21,899 bases of DNA from CAYLYU01 sp964501925 (lineage in GTDB: Bacteria > Pseudomonadota > Zetaproteobacteria > Mariprofundales > Mariprofundaceae). The position numbers were made by a program, and so were the translations under genes. Shown in pieces: positions 6,642-14,098 of the stretch; positions within the stretch are counted from its first letter, which is position 1; each line of letters begins with the position of its first letter. The stretch lies in assembly GCA_964501925.1 (NCBI GenBank), contig CAZCTM010000030.1, forward strand, positions 1 to 21,899, in the 5' to 3' direction. A model generated the notes under the pieces. The model made no database searches. It was not told the origin of the DNA and saw only the letters and a list, made by a program, of their open reading frames with translations.

Positions 6642-7061
6642 CTATTGCTCCTTTGACCGTTGCTTCTGGATTTTTTTCATGATGTCACCGGGGATCCGCG
6701 TGGGTCTCCCCTTGCGGTTCATGCATGCGACCTCCACATGCGCCTCTACAAGCATGCCTTTCCGGTTCCGCACAAACTGGTGAAACCGGATACGCGCCCC
6801 CCTGGCATGCACAATGCGGCTTTCAACCTCAAGCAGGTCGTTGAACCTGGCCGGCCTGCCAAAACGGATGGAGACCGAAGTGACGGCAAACAGTAGCCCC
6901 TTGTCCTCTTCAAGCTCATCCAGCTCGATTCCCGCATCGCGCAACATCTCCGTCCGGGCCCGCTCCATGAATTTCAGATAATTGGCGTAATACACCACGC
7001 CACCGTGATCCGTATCTTCATAATATACACGGATGGGCCAGGTATGCGTGAGCCAGGTCAT
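6642..7061 (-). CDS. ybgC: YbgC, Tol-Pal-associated acyl-CoA thioesterase
   Basis: Hotdog-fold thioesterase of 139 residues. The active-site motif YYEDTDHGGVVYYANY at about 13-28 includes the catalytic-loop Asp18 and is followed by the long hotdog helix. YbgC is the standard first gene of tol operons and hydrolyses short-chain or ACP-linked acyl thioesters; its link to Tol function is known but poorly understood. It overlaps the ruvB stop by ATGA, joining the ruv and tol gene sets into one probable transcript. Confidence 0.95.
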   Translation of the reverse strand: MTWLTHTWPIRVYYEDTDHGGVVYYANYLKFMERARTEMLRDAGIELDELEEDKGLLFAVTSVSIRFGRPARFNDLLEVESRIVHARGARIRFHQFVRNRKGMLVEAHVEVACMNRKGRPTRIPGDIMKKIQKQRSKEQ

Positions 7062-8074
7062 AAAAGGTTCCCCTGTCTGCCCTCGTCGGGCAGCTCCCGC
7101 TCCAGATGCGCATAGGCCAGAGGCGTGGCGACGCGTCCGCGGGGGGTGCGGGCAATCAGGCCTTCCTGGATGAGATAGGGTTCACAGACATCCTCGATGG
7201 TGTCTTTCTCCTCCGCGATGGAGGCGGCCAGGGTGTCCAGCCCGACCGGACCTCCCCCATATTTGTCGATCAGGGTGCTCAGAATCGTTCGGTCCATCTT
7301 GTCCAGTCCCAGTTGATCAACCTCCAGCCGGGTCAGGGCATGGTGTGCGATCTCGCGCGTAATGGTGCCTTCGTGCTCCACTTCGGCAAAGTCACGAACC
7401 CGCCTGAGAAGGCGGTTGGCGATTCTTGGGGTGCCCCTGGAACGCTTGGCAATCTCCCGGGCACCGTCCGGCGTCACGGCGATTTCAAGCAGGGATGCCG
7501 ATCTTTCCACGATGCGCCTTAACTCCTCATGGGTGTACAGGTCGAGTCGAAACACCACCCCGAAGCGGTCACGCAGGGGGTTGGTGATCAGGCCGGCGCG
7601 TGTGGTGGCACCGACGAGTGTAAATCGCGGCAGGTCCATCTTTATGGATCTGGCAGCCGGTCCCTGACCGATGACAATGTGAAGCTGATAATCCTCCATG
7701 GCCGGATAGAGGACCTCCTCGATCTGGGGGCTTAAGCGATGGATCTCATCGATGAAAAGAACGTCCCCGTCTTCGAGGTTTGTCAGCATGGCGGCCAGAT
7801 CCCCGGCCCGTTCCAGCACAGGTCCGGAGGTGTGGCGGATGTTCACTCCCATTTCCGTGGCGATAATATTGGCCAGGGTGGTCTTGCCGAGGCCCGGGGG
7901 GCCGTAGAGCAAAACGTGGTCCAGGGTTTCGTTTCTTGCCCGTGCCGCCTGGATGAAGACGGTCATGTTCTTTCTGATCTTTTCCTGTCCGATATATTCG
8001 TCAAGGCGCCTGGGTCGGAGCGCGCTGTCGAATGCGTCATCCGTCATCTTTTGGGAATTGAGGAGGTGCTCCAT
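7058..8074 (-). CDS. ruvB: RuvB, Holliday junction branch-migration ATPase
   Basis: AAA+ motor of 338 residues, full family length. Walker A is GPPGLGKTT (58-66), Walker B is FIDEIHRL with Asp109 and Glu110, and sensor/arginine-finger region GATTRAG and the winged-helix C-terminus are present. It forms hexamers that pump DNA through the RuvA-bound four-way junction. Its ATG shares one base with the ruvA stop (TGATG), and its stop overlaps the ybgC start by ATGA. Confidence 0.98.
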   Translation of the reverse strand: MEHLLNSQKMTDDAFDSALRPRRLDEYIGQEKIRKNMTVFIQAARARNETLDHVLLYGPPGLGKTTLANIIATEMGVNIRHTSGPVLERAGDLAAMLTNLEDGDVLFIDEIHRLSPQIEEVLYPAMEDYQLHIVIGQGPAARSIKMDLPRFTLVGATTRAGLITNPLRDRFGVVFRLDLYTHEELRRIVERSASLLEIAVTPDGAREIAKRSRGTPRIANRLLRRVRDFAEVEHEGTITREIAHHALTRLEVDQLGLDKMDRTILSTLIDKYGGGPVGLDTLAASIAEEKDTIEDVCEPYLIQEGLIARTPRGRVATPLAYAHLERELPDEGRQGNLL

Positions 8075-8637
8075 CAGTGAATGGCCTTCATTGCCGCCCT
8101 GAACATCTCCTCGAAACTCTCGGCGGGTTCTATCGTTTTCAGCACCGAATCCACACTGGCCGGTCTGTACCCCAGATTGATCAGGGCCGAACGGACATCG
8201 GTCTTCAACGGATGGGCCTCCGGTGCTGGCTGATCGCTCACCAGTTTACCCTTGAGCTCCAGAATAAGACGCTGGGCCGTTTTCTTGCCGATACCCGGAA
8301 TGCGGGCAATGTAGGCATCATCGGCTTCCTCGATGGCGTTCATCAGGTCGTTCACGGTCATGCCGGAGAGGATGTTCATGGCCACCCTTGCCCCGATGCC
8401 GGAAACTGTCATCAATTTCCGGAACAGATCACGTTCATGGGGCTGGGAAAAACCAAAGAGCGTGATCTGGTCTTCCCGCACATGCGTGTGAACCAGAAAC
8501 TCGATCTGCTGATCCTGCTGAAGTCCGCACAACGTCTGGAGGGAGATGTTTACCTCATAGCCGACACCGTGGACATCGAGAAGCACCATGCCTGTCGGGT
8601 CAAGGCTGCGGATGTTGCCTCGCAACCAGCCGATCAT
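8074..8637 (-). CDS. ruvA: RuvA, Holliday junction DNA-binding subunit
   Basis: DNA-binding subunit of the RuvAB branch-migration complex, 187 residues. An OB-fold N-terminal domain (MIGWLRGNIRSLDPTGMVLL) is followed by tandem helix-hairpin-helix motifs (LMTVSGIGARVAMNIL and IARIPGIGKKTAQRLILELK), then a flexible linker and the RuvB-binding three-helix C-terminus. Its ATG overlaps the ruvC stop by ATGA. Confidence 0.98.
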   Translation of the reverse strand: MIGWLRGNIRSLDPTGMVLLDVHGVGYEVNISLQTLCGLQQDQQIEFLVHTHVREDQITLFGFSQPHERDLFRKLMTVSGIGARVAMNILSGMTVNDLMNAIEEADDAYIARIPGIGKKTAQRLILELKGKLVSDQPAPEAHPLKTDVRSALINLGYRPASVDSVLKTIEPAESFEEMFRAAMKAIH

Positions 8638-9119
8638 GCCGTGGCCCGCTTCATGGGAAGATGATGGGCATGACAGATCGCCACAGCCAGGGCGTCCGAG
8701 GCGTCCTCCTGGGCAATCTCGGGAAGCCTCAGCAGAAGCTTGACCATATACTGGATTTGCTGCTTTTCAGCCTGTCCGAATCCAGCAATTGTCCGTTTGA
8801 TGGTGGTCGGGGAGTAGGGGGTGACGGTCAGCTCAGCTTGCGTGCAGGCGGTGATCAGGGCCCCTCTGGCCTGGCCCAGCTTCAGGGCCGATGCCGCATT
8901 CCTCGCCATGAAGACATCTTCCATGGCAACTTCCTCGGGCCTGAACTCTTTGATAATGGTCTGCAGGCCTTCAAACAACCCATTGAGCTTTTCGGGAAAG
9001 GACTTCTTTCCGGGAACAATCAGGCCATTGTCAACATGGCTGAGTTTGCCTTGATTCATGTCAATCACACCATAACCGGTCCGATGTGAGCCAGGATCTA
9101 CACCAAGGATGCGCGTCAA
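8634..9119 (-). CDS. ruvC: RuvC, Holliday junction resolvase
   Basis: Structure-specific endonuclease of 161 residues with the four acidic catalytic residues in place: Asp8 (ILGVDPG), Glu67 (AMEDVF), and Asp139 and Asp142 (EDASDAL). Translation starts at TTG (9119), confirmed by the conserved N-terminus directly following it. That TTG overlaps the yebC stop as TTGA, so translation is probably coupled and a low initiation rate is expected. Confidence 0.97.
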   Translation of the reverse strand: MTRILGVDPGSHRTGYGVIDMNQGKLSHVDNGLIVPGKKSFPEKLNGLFEGLQTIIKEFRPEEVAMEDVFMARNAASALKLGQARGALITACTQAELTVTPYSPTTIKRTIAGFGQAEKQQIQYMVKLLLRLPEIAQEDASDALAVAICHAHHLPMKRATA

Positions 9120-9871
9120 GCCGTGATTCTCGTCATTTCTTCATCGGAAATGTCAAAGTTTGCATAAACATGCTGGACATCATCCAGGTCCTCGAGCTTC
9201 TCGATGAGCTGGAGCAGTGTTTCGGCTGACTGACCTTCCACATGGACGGTGTTTTCGGGAATCCAGGAGATCTCGGCCACCTGGGGCTCGATACCTGCCT
9301 TGTCGATGGCCGCCTGCAGCTCGGGAAAGGCCGCCACGCTGCACGTGATTTCGATGCTGCCTTCATCGGGCTTGTCCACGACATCATCCGCTCCGGCCTC
9401 AAGGGCCAGTTCCATCAGCTCATCTTCATTCACACGGTTACGATCAAAAACAAACAGGCCCTTTTGGTGAAACATCCAGGAAACACATCCGGTTTCCCCC
9501 AGGTTGCCCCCATGCTTGCTGAACGTCGAACGGATCTCGGATACGGTTCGGTTACGGTTGTCTGTCATGCAATCCAGCAGGATGGCGACCCCTCCCGGAC
9601 CATAGCCCTCGTAACGGATTTCCTCGATGTTGCTGCCTTCCTGTCCACCCGCGCCACGCTGAATCGCTCGTTCGATGTTGTCCTTGGGCATGCTGACGTT
9701 GCGGGCTGCAGCAATGGCCGCCCTCAGGCGGGGATTTGCGTCCGGGTCAGGTCCCCCCAGCCTTGCGGCAACCGTGATCTCCCGAATATGCTTGGTGAAC
9801 AGTTTTCCCCGTTTGGCGTCTACGACAGCCTTCTTGTGCTTAATGCTGGCCCATTTGGAATGTCCTGCCAT
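9116..9871 (-). CDS. yebC: YebC/PmpR family protein (TACO1-like)
   Basis: Full-length YebC family protein of 251 residues starting with the diagnostic MAGHSKWASIKHKKAVVDAKRG segment. The family has three domains. It has been described as a transcriptional regulator in some bacteria, and more recently as a factor easing ribosome stalling, as TACO1 does in mitochondria. It is first in the yebC-ruvC-ruvA-ruvB-ybgC-tolQRA run, a widespread arrangement for yebC with ruvC. The ATG at 9871 is preceded by a G-rich Shine-Dalgarno sequence (GGGGG, about five bases away). The leader upstream contains a possible pseudoknot. Confidence 0.97.
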   Translation of the reverse strand: MAGHSKWASIKHKKAVVDAKRGKLFTKHIREITVAARLGGPDPDANPRLRAAIAAARNVSMPKDNIERAIQRGAGGQEGSNIEEIRYEGYGPGGVAILLDCMTDNRNRTVSEIRSTFSKHGGNLGETGCVSWMFHQKGLFVFDRNRVNEDELMELALEAGADDVVDKPDEGSIEITCSVAAFPELQAAIDKAGIEPQVAEISWIPENTVHVEGQSAETLLQLIEKLEDLDDVQHVYANFDISDEEMTRITA

Positions 9872-9913
9872 GCATACCCCCAGTCAGTCAAAGCGTCATG
9901 CTAAGATTAACAT

Positions 9914-9964
9914 GGAGGAGCACCATGGAGAAAGCCTGCAAATCGCCGAGCTCCTCCGATTTGC
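9914..9964 (-). promoter_or_regulatory. Possible H-type RNA pseudoknot upstream of yebC
   Basis: On the minus strand GCAAATCG (9964-9957) pairs with CGATTTGC (9945-9938), a perfect 8-bp stem with an 11-base loop. The loop contains GAGGAGC, which is complementary to GCTCCTC at 9921-9915, downstream on the transcript. The two helices could form together as an H-type pseudoknot, or a GGAGGAGC/GCTCCTCC stem could compete with the first hairpin. It lies between the coq7 stop (9975) and the yebC start (9871). No known riboswitch class was recognised. Confidence 0.4.
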
Positions 9965-9974
9965 CTGCGGCGTG

Positions 9975-10628
9975 TCAAATACGCTGGGCGAGTGTGGTCA
10001 TGATCCTGGCACTCAGGCGCATGGCCTTTCGCACAGGATCGGGAAGCCGGGCCGCCCCAAGCTCTTCCGCCAGGCGGGCGTGCCCCAGTTCATCCTCCCG
10101 CATTTGCTGAATGATTTTCCTGCTTTTTACATCCCCCGAGGGAAGGCGTTTCAGGTGCCCCTCAAGATGTCGTACAACCTGATGCTCCGTTTCAGCCAGA
10201 AAACCCAGATTCCATCGATCACCAAGCACACCGGCTGAGATGCCTATTGCCAGGGCCCCCAGATACCAGGCTGGATCCAGATACGAGGTGTGGGTCCCCA
10301 GCTCTTCCAGCCTCTGTCTGCACCAGGCAAGATGATCGCTCTCTTCAATGGATGCCTGCTTGAGCTGCGCCCGCAGCCCGGGATCCCGGGCGGTCAGGCT
10401 CTGGCCGTGATAAAGGGCCTGGGCCGCGATCTCCCCCGCATGATTGACGCGCATCAATCCGCCGGAACGCCTTGCCTCCTTTTCCTTCAGGGGGGAAGGA
10501 TCATGGACATCTTCGGCAGGGTTGGGACGAGAGGCATGATGCCTCGCAAAAATATTGCTCAGGGTGCGGTCGATATGGGATATCAGCCTGTCGGCCATGT
10601 CGTATCGACGAAAATCGGAAGCGCTCAT
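9975..10628 (-). CDS. coq7: Coq7/UbiM-type demethoxyubiquinone hydroxylase
   Basis: Diiron monooxygenase catalysing the C6 hydroxylation of 2-polyprenyl-3-methyl-6-methoxy-1,4-benzoquinol, the penultimate ubiquinone step, at the membrane. It has 217 residues. The ferritin-like four-helix iron ligands are visible: Glu66 in NHAGEIAAQ, Glu96 and His99 in EESDHLAWC, Glu148 in AETEHQ, and Glu180 and His183 in EDELGHA. Neither ATG at 10628 nor ATG at 10598 (MADRLISHIDR) has a clear Shine-Dalgarno sequence. It implies an organism that makes ubiquinone with oxygen. It stands alone between yebC and the DnaA-box region. Confidence 0.95.
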   Translation of the reverse strand: MSASDFRRYDMADRLISHIDRTLSNIFARHHASRPNPAEDVHDPSPLKEKEARRSGGLMRVNHAGEIAAQALYHGQSLTARDPGLRAQLKQASIEESDHLAWCRQRLEELGTHTSYLDPAWYLGALAIGISAGVLGDRWNLGFLAETEHQVVRHLEGHLKRLPSGDVKSRKIIQQMREDELGHARLAEELGAARLPDPVRKAMRLSARIMTTLAQRI

Positions 10629-10731
10629 GTCGACATCAATCTACGATCTTTTTGCCCCTGCTCAAGTCCTTTCCGGGAACATCCCGGCTGGCTGCCGCCG
10701 TAACTTGTTACCGTGTAATGGATTATGCCGC

Positions 10732-10766
10732 TCATCCACAATCTTTGTGGATAATGCTGTGGATAA
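10732..10766. promoter_or_regulatory. Cluster of three DnaA boxes
   Basis: TCATCCACA (10732-10740, plus strand, one mismatch to TTATCCACA) faces TGTGGATAA (10746-10754). A second TGTGGATAA follows at 10758-10766, exactly 12 bases after the first. The first pair forms a perfect 8-bp inverted repeat, ATCCACAA-TCT-TTGTGGAT (10734-10752). Confidence 0.75.
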
Positions 10767-10825
10767 TGTTCCCGGACTGGTTGGCTTTCATAAGCCTCAG
10801 CTTCCTCTTTCTTCAATGCCTGCGA

Positions 10826-10881
10826 AATATGCATATAAACTATATGCGTAAAAACAATGAATTAACAAGCAGTATTAATCT
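10826..10881. repeat. A/T-rich palindromic segment, possible unwinding element
   Basis: This strongly A/T-rich stretch in an otherwise G/C-richer window contains the overlapping palindromes ATATGCATAT (10827-10836) and GCATATA-AAC-TATATGC (10831-10847), then A-rich sequence to about 10881. It starts 60 bases from the DnaA-box cluster. Confidence 0.55.
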
Positions 10882-10944
10882 GATACGTTCAGTATCGACT
10901 CCAACGCCATGGCGCTGGCATTTCCCACGTCTGCCGGTGGATAA

Positions 10945-12279
10945 TTAGGCGCATTGCGGACCCTTAAGCCTTTCCAGCACTGATTTTCCGCGCAGAACGG
11001 CCGCCTCGATCGTGGCCGGAAGGTCTCCGGGTCGCGGTTCCTCACCAATATCCACAATGCGGGAAGGCAAGGCAGGGAGGTCATCCTGCTTGCGAACCAG
11101 GACGGTTGCCCGGCGCTCGACAATCCATCGCCGGTGTGCCGGTACGGGCGTTTTGTCTAGGCCCAGGATCTCTCCTAACTCTTCGCATATCTTTGTGCTT
11201 CGTTCTTCAAGACTTGTGCCCGAGTGATCGGCGCTGGTCACCACACATGTATAGGACATCGCATACCGTTCATTTTCGTGCATGCGGTTCATGTTAAAAA
11301 ACCACTGCCCATGGGTTCCCAGGCCCCCGATCAGAGGCTCCGGCAGGGAAACATCATGATCAAACCACAGATGCATGTTTGAAATCGCATTCGTGGAGAC
11401 GGGACGATTCCAGTTCAGGAGGCGGTTTCTGGCCCAGGCAGGCAGGGCCAGCACGACGATGTCAAAGGTTTGTTTTGAGCGGCGCTCCGCTTCAATCTCC
11501 ACCATCCTGCCGCCGGGAATCAGTCTTCGCACGGGTGTTCCGGCATGGATGTCGATCCCCAGAGTTCGGGCATACGCCTGCACGGGTTCAATCAGTGCCG
11601 TTGCAAGGGGTTTTCTGAACCAGGCGAGCCTGGCACTGTCATGGTTGCGAAAGACCTTCCGCAAGACCTGATAAAAGCTTCCGGCATTGGCCGTGGATGG
11701 GGGTTCATTCATGATACCAAGGCACAGCGGTGTAAGAAAATCGTTCACGAGAAGAGGGGGAAGATTCATCTTTCCGATCCAGCCGGTGACGGACTGTGAA
11801 GGCAGATTGATATCGGGTGGAGTCAGAAGGAGGCGGATCAGGCCCAGGCTGCTTGCGAGATGATGGCCGGGAAGGCGCATGGTCGCCAGCAATACCCCGA
11901 TATTCAGGGGAAAAGACGGGCTTGGCCGGAAATGAAAGATGCCTCTTTCGCGATCCCACAGGGGCAGGTCCAGTGTCGGTTGCAGGTGAAGAAGCGGGCA
12001 GTCTGAGGAATCCGTCTTTTGATGTTGGGAGGAAGGGGATTGGGTGCCCCGATCCAGGCGGCTGACCTCCGCCAGAAATCCGCGTGTTGCCTGATAGGCA
12101 CCCGTCATCAGATGGGGCCCATGGTCCACCCACATTCCAGTCTTCCGGTCAAAGAAAGAGCGTGTTCTTCCTCCCAGAGCCGGAGCGGCCTCAAACAGCG
12201 CGACATCCTTTCCGGTCCTGGCCAGTTCGATGGCGGCAACCATGCCGGAGATTCCTCCACCTATGACTGCAACACGCAA
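10945..12279 (-). CDS. hpnE: HpnE, hydroxysqualene dehydroxylase
   Basis: FAD-dependent amine-oxidase-like enzyme of 444 residues that reduces hydroxysqualene to squalene, the last step of the HpnCDE route. The N-terminus has the dinucleotide-binding motif GGGISG (8-13) with Glu30 ending the second strand, then GGRTRSF, the amine-oxidase/desaturase signature. Translation starts at TTG (12279), with GGGGG six bases upstream and the flavin motif beginning at once. It lies 15 bases after hpnD. Phytoene-desaturase relatives look similar, but adjacency to hpnC and hpnD makes HpnE the best call. Its stop codon directly abuts a near-consensus DnaA box. Confidence 0.92.
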   Translation of the reverse strand: MRVAVIGGGISGMVAAIELARTGKDVALFEAAPALGGRTRSFFDRKTGMWVDHGPHLMTGAYQATRGFLAEVSRLDRGTQSPSSQHQKTDSSDCPLLHLQPTLDLPLWDRERGIFHFRPSPSFPLNIGVLLATMRLPGHHLASSLGLIRLLLTPPDINLPSQSVTGWIGKMNLPPLLVNDFLTPLCLGIMNEPPSTANAGSFYQVLRKVFRNHDSARLAWFRKPLATALIEPVQAYARTLGIDIHAGTPVRRLIPGGRMVEIEAERRSKQTFDIVVLALPAWARNRLLNWNRPVSTNAISNMHLWFDHDVSLPEPLIGGLGTHGQWFFNMNRMHENERYAMSYTCVVTSADHSGTSLEERSTKICEELGEILGLDKTPVPAHRRWIVERRATVLVRKQDDLPALPSRIVDIGEEPRPGDLPATIEAAVLRGKSVLERLKGPQCA

Positions 12280-12294
12280 GCCGAACCCCCAGGT

Positions 12295-13164
12295 TTATAA
12301 ACGGGCAGGGATGCCCCTGGAGGCATCATGTTTTTCGCGTTGCCATGTCCTCCAGGCAATCCACATCTTTCTGACCGGCAAAAGCCGCACGGGGTGCTTC
12401 CATACATTGAAGTTGACCGTCTTCAAGCGCTGTAAATGGGCGTGGTAAATGCTTCCCATCACCAGTGAGGGACGAAGCCGGTCACGGTCTTCCGGGGGCA
12501 AGAGGCTTACGGCCTTTCGGTACGATGCCTCCGCCTTTTCGCCATAGTGACGAAGCAGTGAAAGCATGCCGTCATTGACATTTCCCGTGATAAAGTCCTC
12601 ATCCTTGACCCCGTAGTTAAGTCGATCTTCCTGAGGAAAATAGATCCTGCCACGATCCGCGTCCTCCTTGACATCCCGCAGGATGTTGGTCAGCTGCAGG
12701 GCCTCCCCCAGGGCAACGGCAAACTTGCCGGCCTTGGGGGAGGAGTGGCCAAGAATATCGATGGTCAGCAGACCTACGGCGCCTGCCACGCGGTAACAGT
12801 AACGCGAAAGATCATCATCCGTCAGGCACGGGATTTCCGCAATGTCTGTGCTGACCCCATCCATGATTTCGTGGAAGTGTTCCCGCTTCAGATGAAACCG
12901 GCCGATGGCCCGGGTCAGCTCGATTCCGACAGGATGCGTTGGGCTGCCACTGAAGGTGCGGTCTATCTCCTCCCGCCAGAACATCAGCTTATGGGCGGCA
13001 ACCTGGGCATCACTTACCTCGTCAGCGATATCATCCACTTCACGGCAGAATGCGTACAGTGCCATCATGGCCCGTCGCTTTTCCTCCGGAAGGAAAAGGA
13101 AGGCATAAAAAAACGAGGAGCCGGCCCACCGTGTCTTTTCTTCGCAATAACGGGCGGAGTTCAT
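12295..13164 (-). CDS. hpnD: HpnD, presqualene diphosphate synthase
   Basis: Trans-isoprenyl diphosphate synthase of the squalene/phytoene synthase family that condenses two farnesyl diphosphates to presqualene diphosphate. The two Asp-rich Mg-binding motifs are present: VDDIADE (Asp44, Asp45, Asp48) and NILRDVKEDADRGRIYFP. The N-terminal SSFFYAFLFLPEEKR is typical of HpnD. The start at 13164 overlaps the hpnC stop as ATGA and gives 289 residues; the frame extends to 13206, but that adds an unlikely leader inside hpnC. Carotenoid-type CrtB relatives share these motifs; the hpnCDE set decides. Confidence 0.93.
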   Translation of the reverse strand: MNSARYCEEKTRWAGSSFFYAFLFLPEEKRRAMMALYAFCREVDDIADEVSDAQVAAHKLMFWREEIDRTFSGSPTHPVGIELTRAIGRFHLKREHFHEIMDGVSTDIAEIPCLTDDDLSRYCYRVAGAVGLLTIDILGHSSPKAGKFAVALGEALQLTNILRDVKEDADRGRIYFPQEDRLNYGVKDEDFITGNVNDGMLSLLRHYGEKAEASYRKAVSLLPPEDRDRLRPSLVMGSIYHAHLQRLKTVNFNVWKHPVRLLPVRKMWIAWRTWQREKHDASRGIPARL

Positions 13165-14054
13165 GATATGGCCTCGGACTTGGCCACAGCGGGCGTAGCG
13201 AAACACCTGATGAACGCCAGGGGGGCGATTTTAGACCAGGAGATCGCCGTCAGGGCCGGACGTTCCTTGAGCGGGTTTGTCGAGCGGGAAACCGCACGGA
13301 GTACCGCCATGCCGCCGTGCAGTGTCAGGGAGATCTGCAGGCGGAGTCGGAAGGGCAGGAATGGCAGCAGGAAACCTCCCTTCTCAAAATGCCTCATGGT
13401 GAATGCCACTGCCTCCTTGAGCACGTCACGAACCGATTCCAAAGGGACTTCCCCGAGGCGAAGATTCTCATCGCACAGGCCTGCCTCCTCCAGCCAGTTC
13501 TTGGGCAGATAGCACCTTCCTCCGGGCAGGTCCACGCTAAGATCCTGCCAGAAATTGGTCAGCTGCAGGGCCGTACAGAGCGCATCCGAGGCTGTAACGG
13601 CTGCCGCATCCGTAATGCCGTGGAGTGCCAGAATGAGCCTGCCAACAGGGTTGGCGGAGTGCCGGCAATAGAACAGAAGCTCCTGCTCGCTGGCGTATGC
13701 CTGGATTGAGGTATCCATGCGAAAGGCGGTCAGCAGATCGTGAAAGGGCTGAATTGGCAGCTGATGTTTCCGGATCGTATCACTCAGGGCCAGGAACACC
13801 GGGTGGTCCACTTCCTGGCAGAGGCAGCGCTCGAGCAGTGTCTCCCATGCGTTGAGCTCCTTGATCCGTGTCTCCGGTGATTTGTCACCTTCGTCCGCCA
13901 TGTCGTCCGCGACGCGTGCAAATGCGTAAATGGCTGCAACAGCCGGTCTGAGTTCTCGGTGGATCAAAAACGAAGCGGTGGGGAAGTTTTCGTAATGGCT
14001 TCGTGCCAGATCAAGGCAGTACTGATATGCTTGATCCAGTTCGGTCTTTTGCAT
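13161..14054 (-). CDS. hpnC: HpnC, hydroxysqualene synthase
   Basis: Squalene/phytoene synthase family enzyme of 297 residues converting presqualene diphosphate to hydroxysqualene. The early SHYENFPTASFL segment is characteristic of HpnC. The Asp-rich motifs are VADDMADE (Asp50, Asp51, Asp54) and NFWQDLSVDLPGGRCYLP. It is the first gene of hpnCDE. No clear Shine-Dalgarno sequence precedes the ATG; instead a 7-bp inverted repeat (14056-14074) ends one base upstream of it, so the repeat may control this gene's expression. No squalene-hopene cyclase gene is in the window, so the squalene's fate (hopanoids or otherwise) is not shown. Confidence 0.92.
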   Translation of the reverse strand: MQKTELDQAYQYCLDLARSHYENFPTASFLIHRELRPAVAAIYAFARVADDMADEGDKSPETRIKELNAWETLLERCLCQEVDHPVFLALSDTIRKHQLPIQPFHDLLTAFRMDTSIQAYASEQELLFYCRHSANPVGRLILALHGITDAAAVTASDALCTALQLTNFWQDLSVDLPGGRCYLPKNWLEEAGLCDENLRLGEVPLESVRDVLKEAVAFTMRHFEKGGFLLPFLPFRLRLQISLTLHGGMAVLRAVSRSTNPLKERPALTAISWSKIAPLAFIRCFATPAVAKSEAIS

Positions 14055-14055
14055 T

Positions 14056-14074
14056 GCTGCATGTTAAATGCAGC
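14056..14074. promoter_or_regulatory. Inverted repeat between hpnC and thiO
   Basis: GCTGCAT (14056-14062) and ATGCAGC (14068-14074) form a perfect 7-bp inverted repeat with spacer GTTAA, in the 44-base gap between the divergent hpnC and thiO starts. It touches the hpnC start codon, so it could be an operator or a hairpin occluding hpnC translation. Confidence 0.4.
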
Positions 14075-14098
14075 CCGCCGCAGAGGGAAGCAGGCAAA

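Larger units (their letters stand above)
10629..10944. other. Candidate replication origin (oriC-like DnaA-box region)
   Basis: This 316-base stretch has no convincing gene. It holds two perfect DnaA boxes (TTATCCACA read on the minus strand, at 10746-10754 and 10758-10766), two one-mismatch boxes (TCATCCACA at 10732-10740 and GGTGGATAA at 10936-10944), and an A/T-rich palindromic segment (about 10826-10881) resembling a DNA-unwinding element. That combination is what bacterial origins look like. dnaA itself is not nearby, which is common in some proteobacterial lineages. Alternatives are a DnaA-titrating site or a DnaA-regulated promoter for coq7. Confidence 0.5.

Noticed and set aside
9965..9980. 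Perfect TTGACA-like -35 at the coq7 stop as a yebC promoter
   Set aside because: No acceptable -10 box occurs 16-18 bases downstream on the minus strand.
10625..10834. 69-codon minus-strand frame beginning MHISQALKKEEAEAYE
   Set aside because: It runs through the DnaA boxes, has no Shine-Dalgarno sequence and no recognisable family, and overlaps the coq7 start.
12745..13512. 255-codon open frame on the plus strand
   Set aside because: Antisense to hpnD and hpnC, both supported by catalytic motifs.
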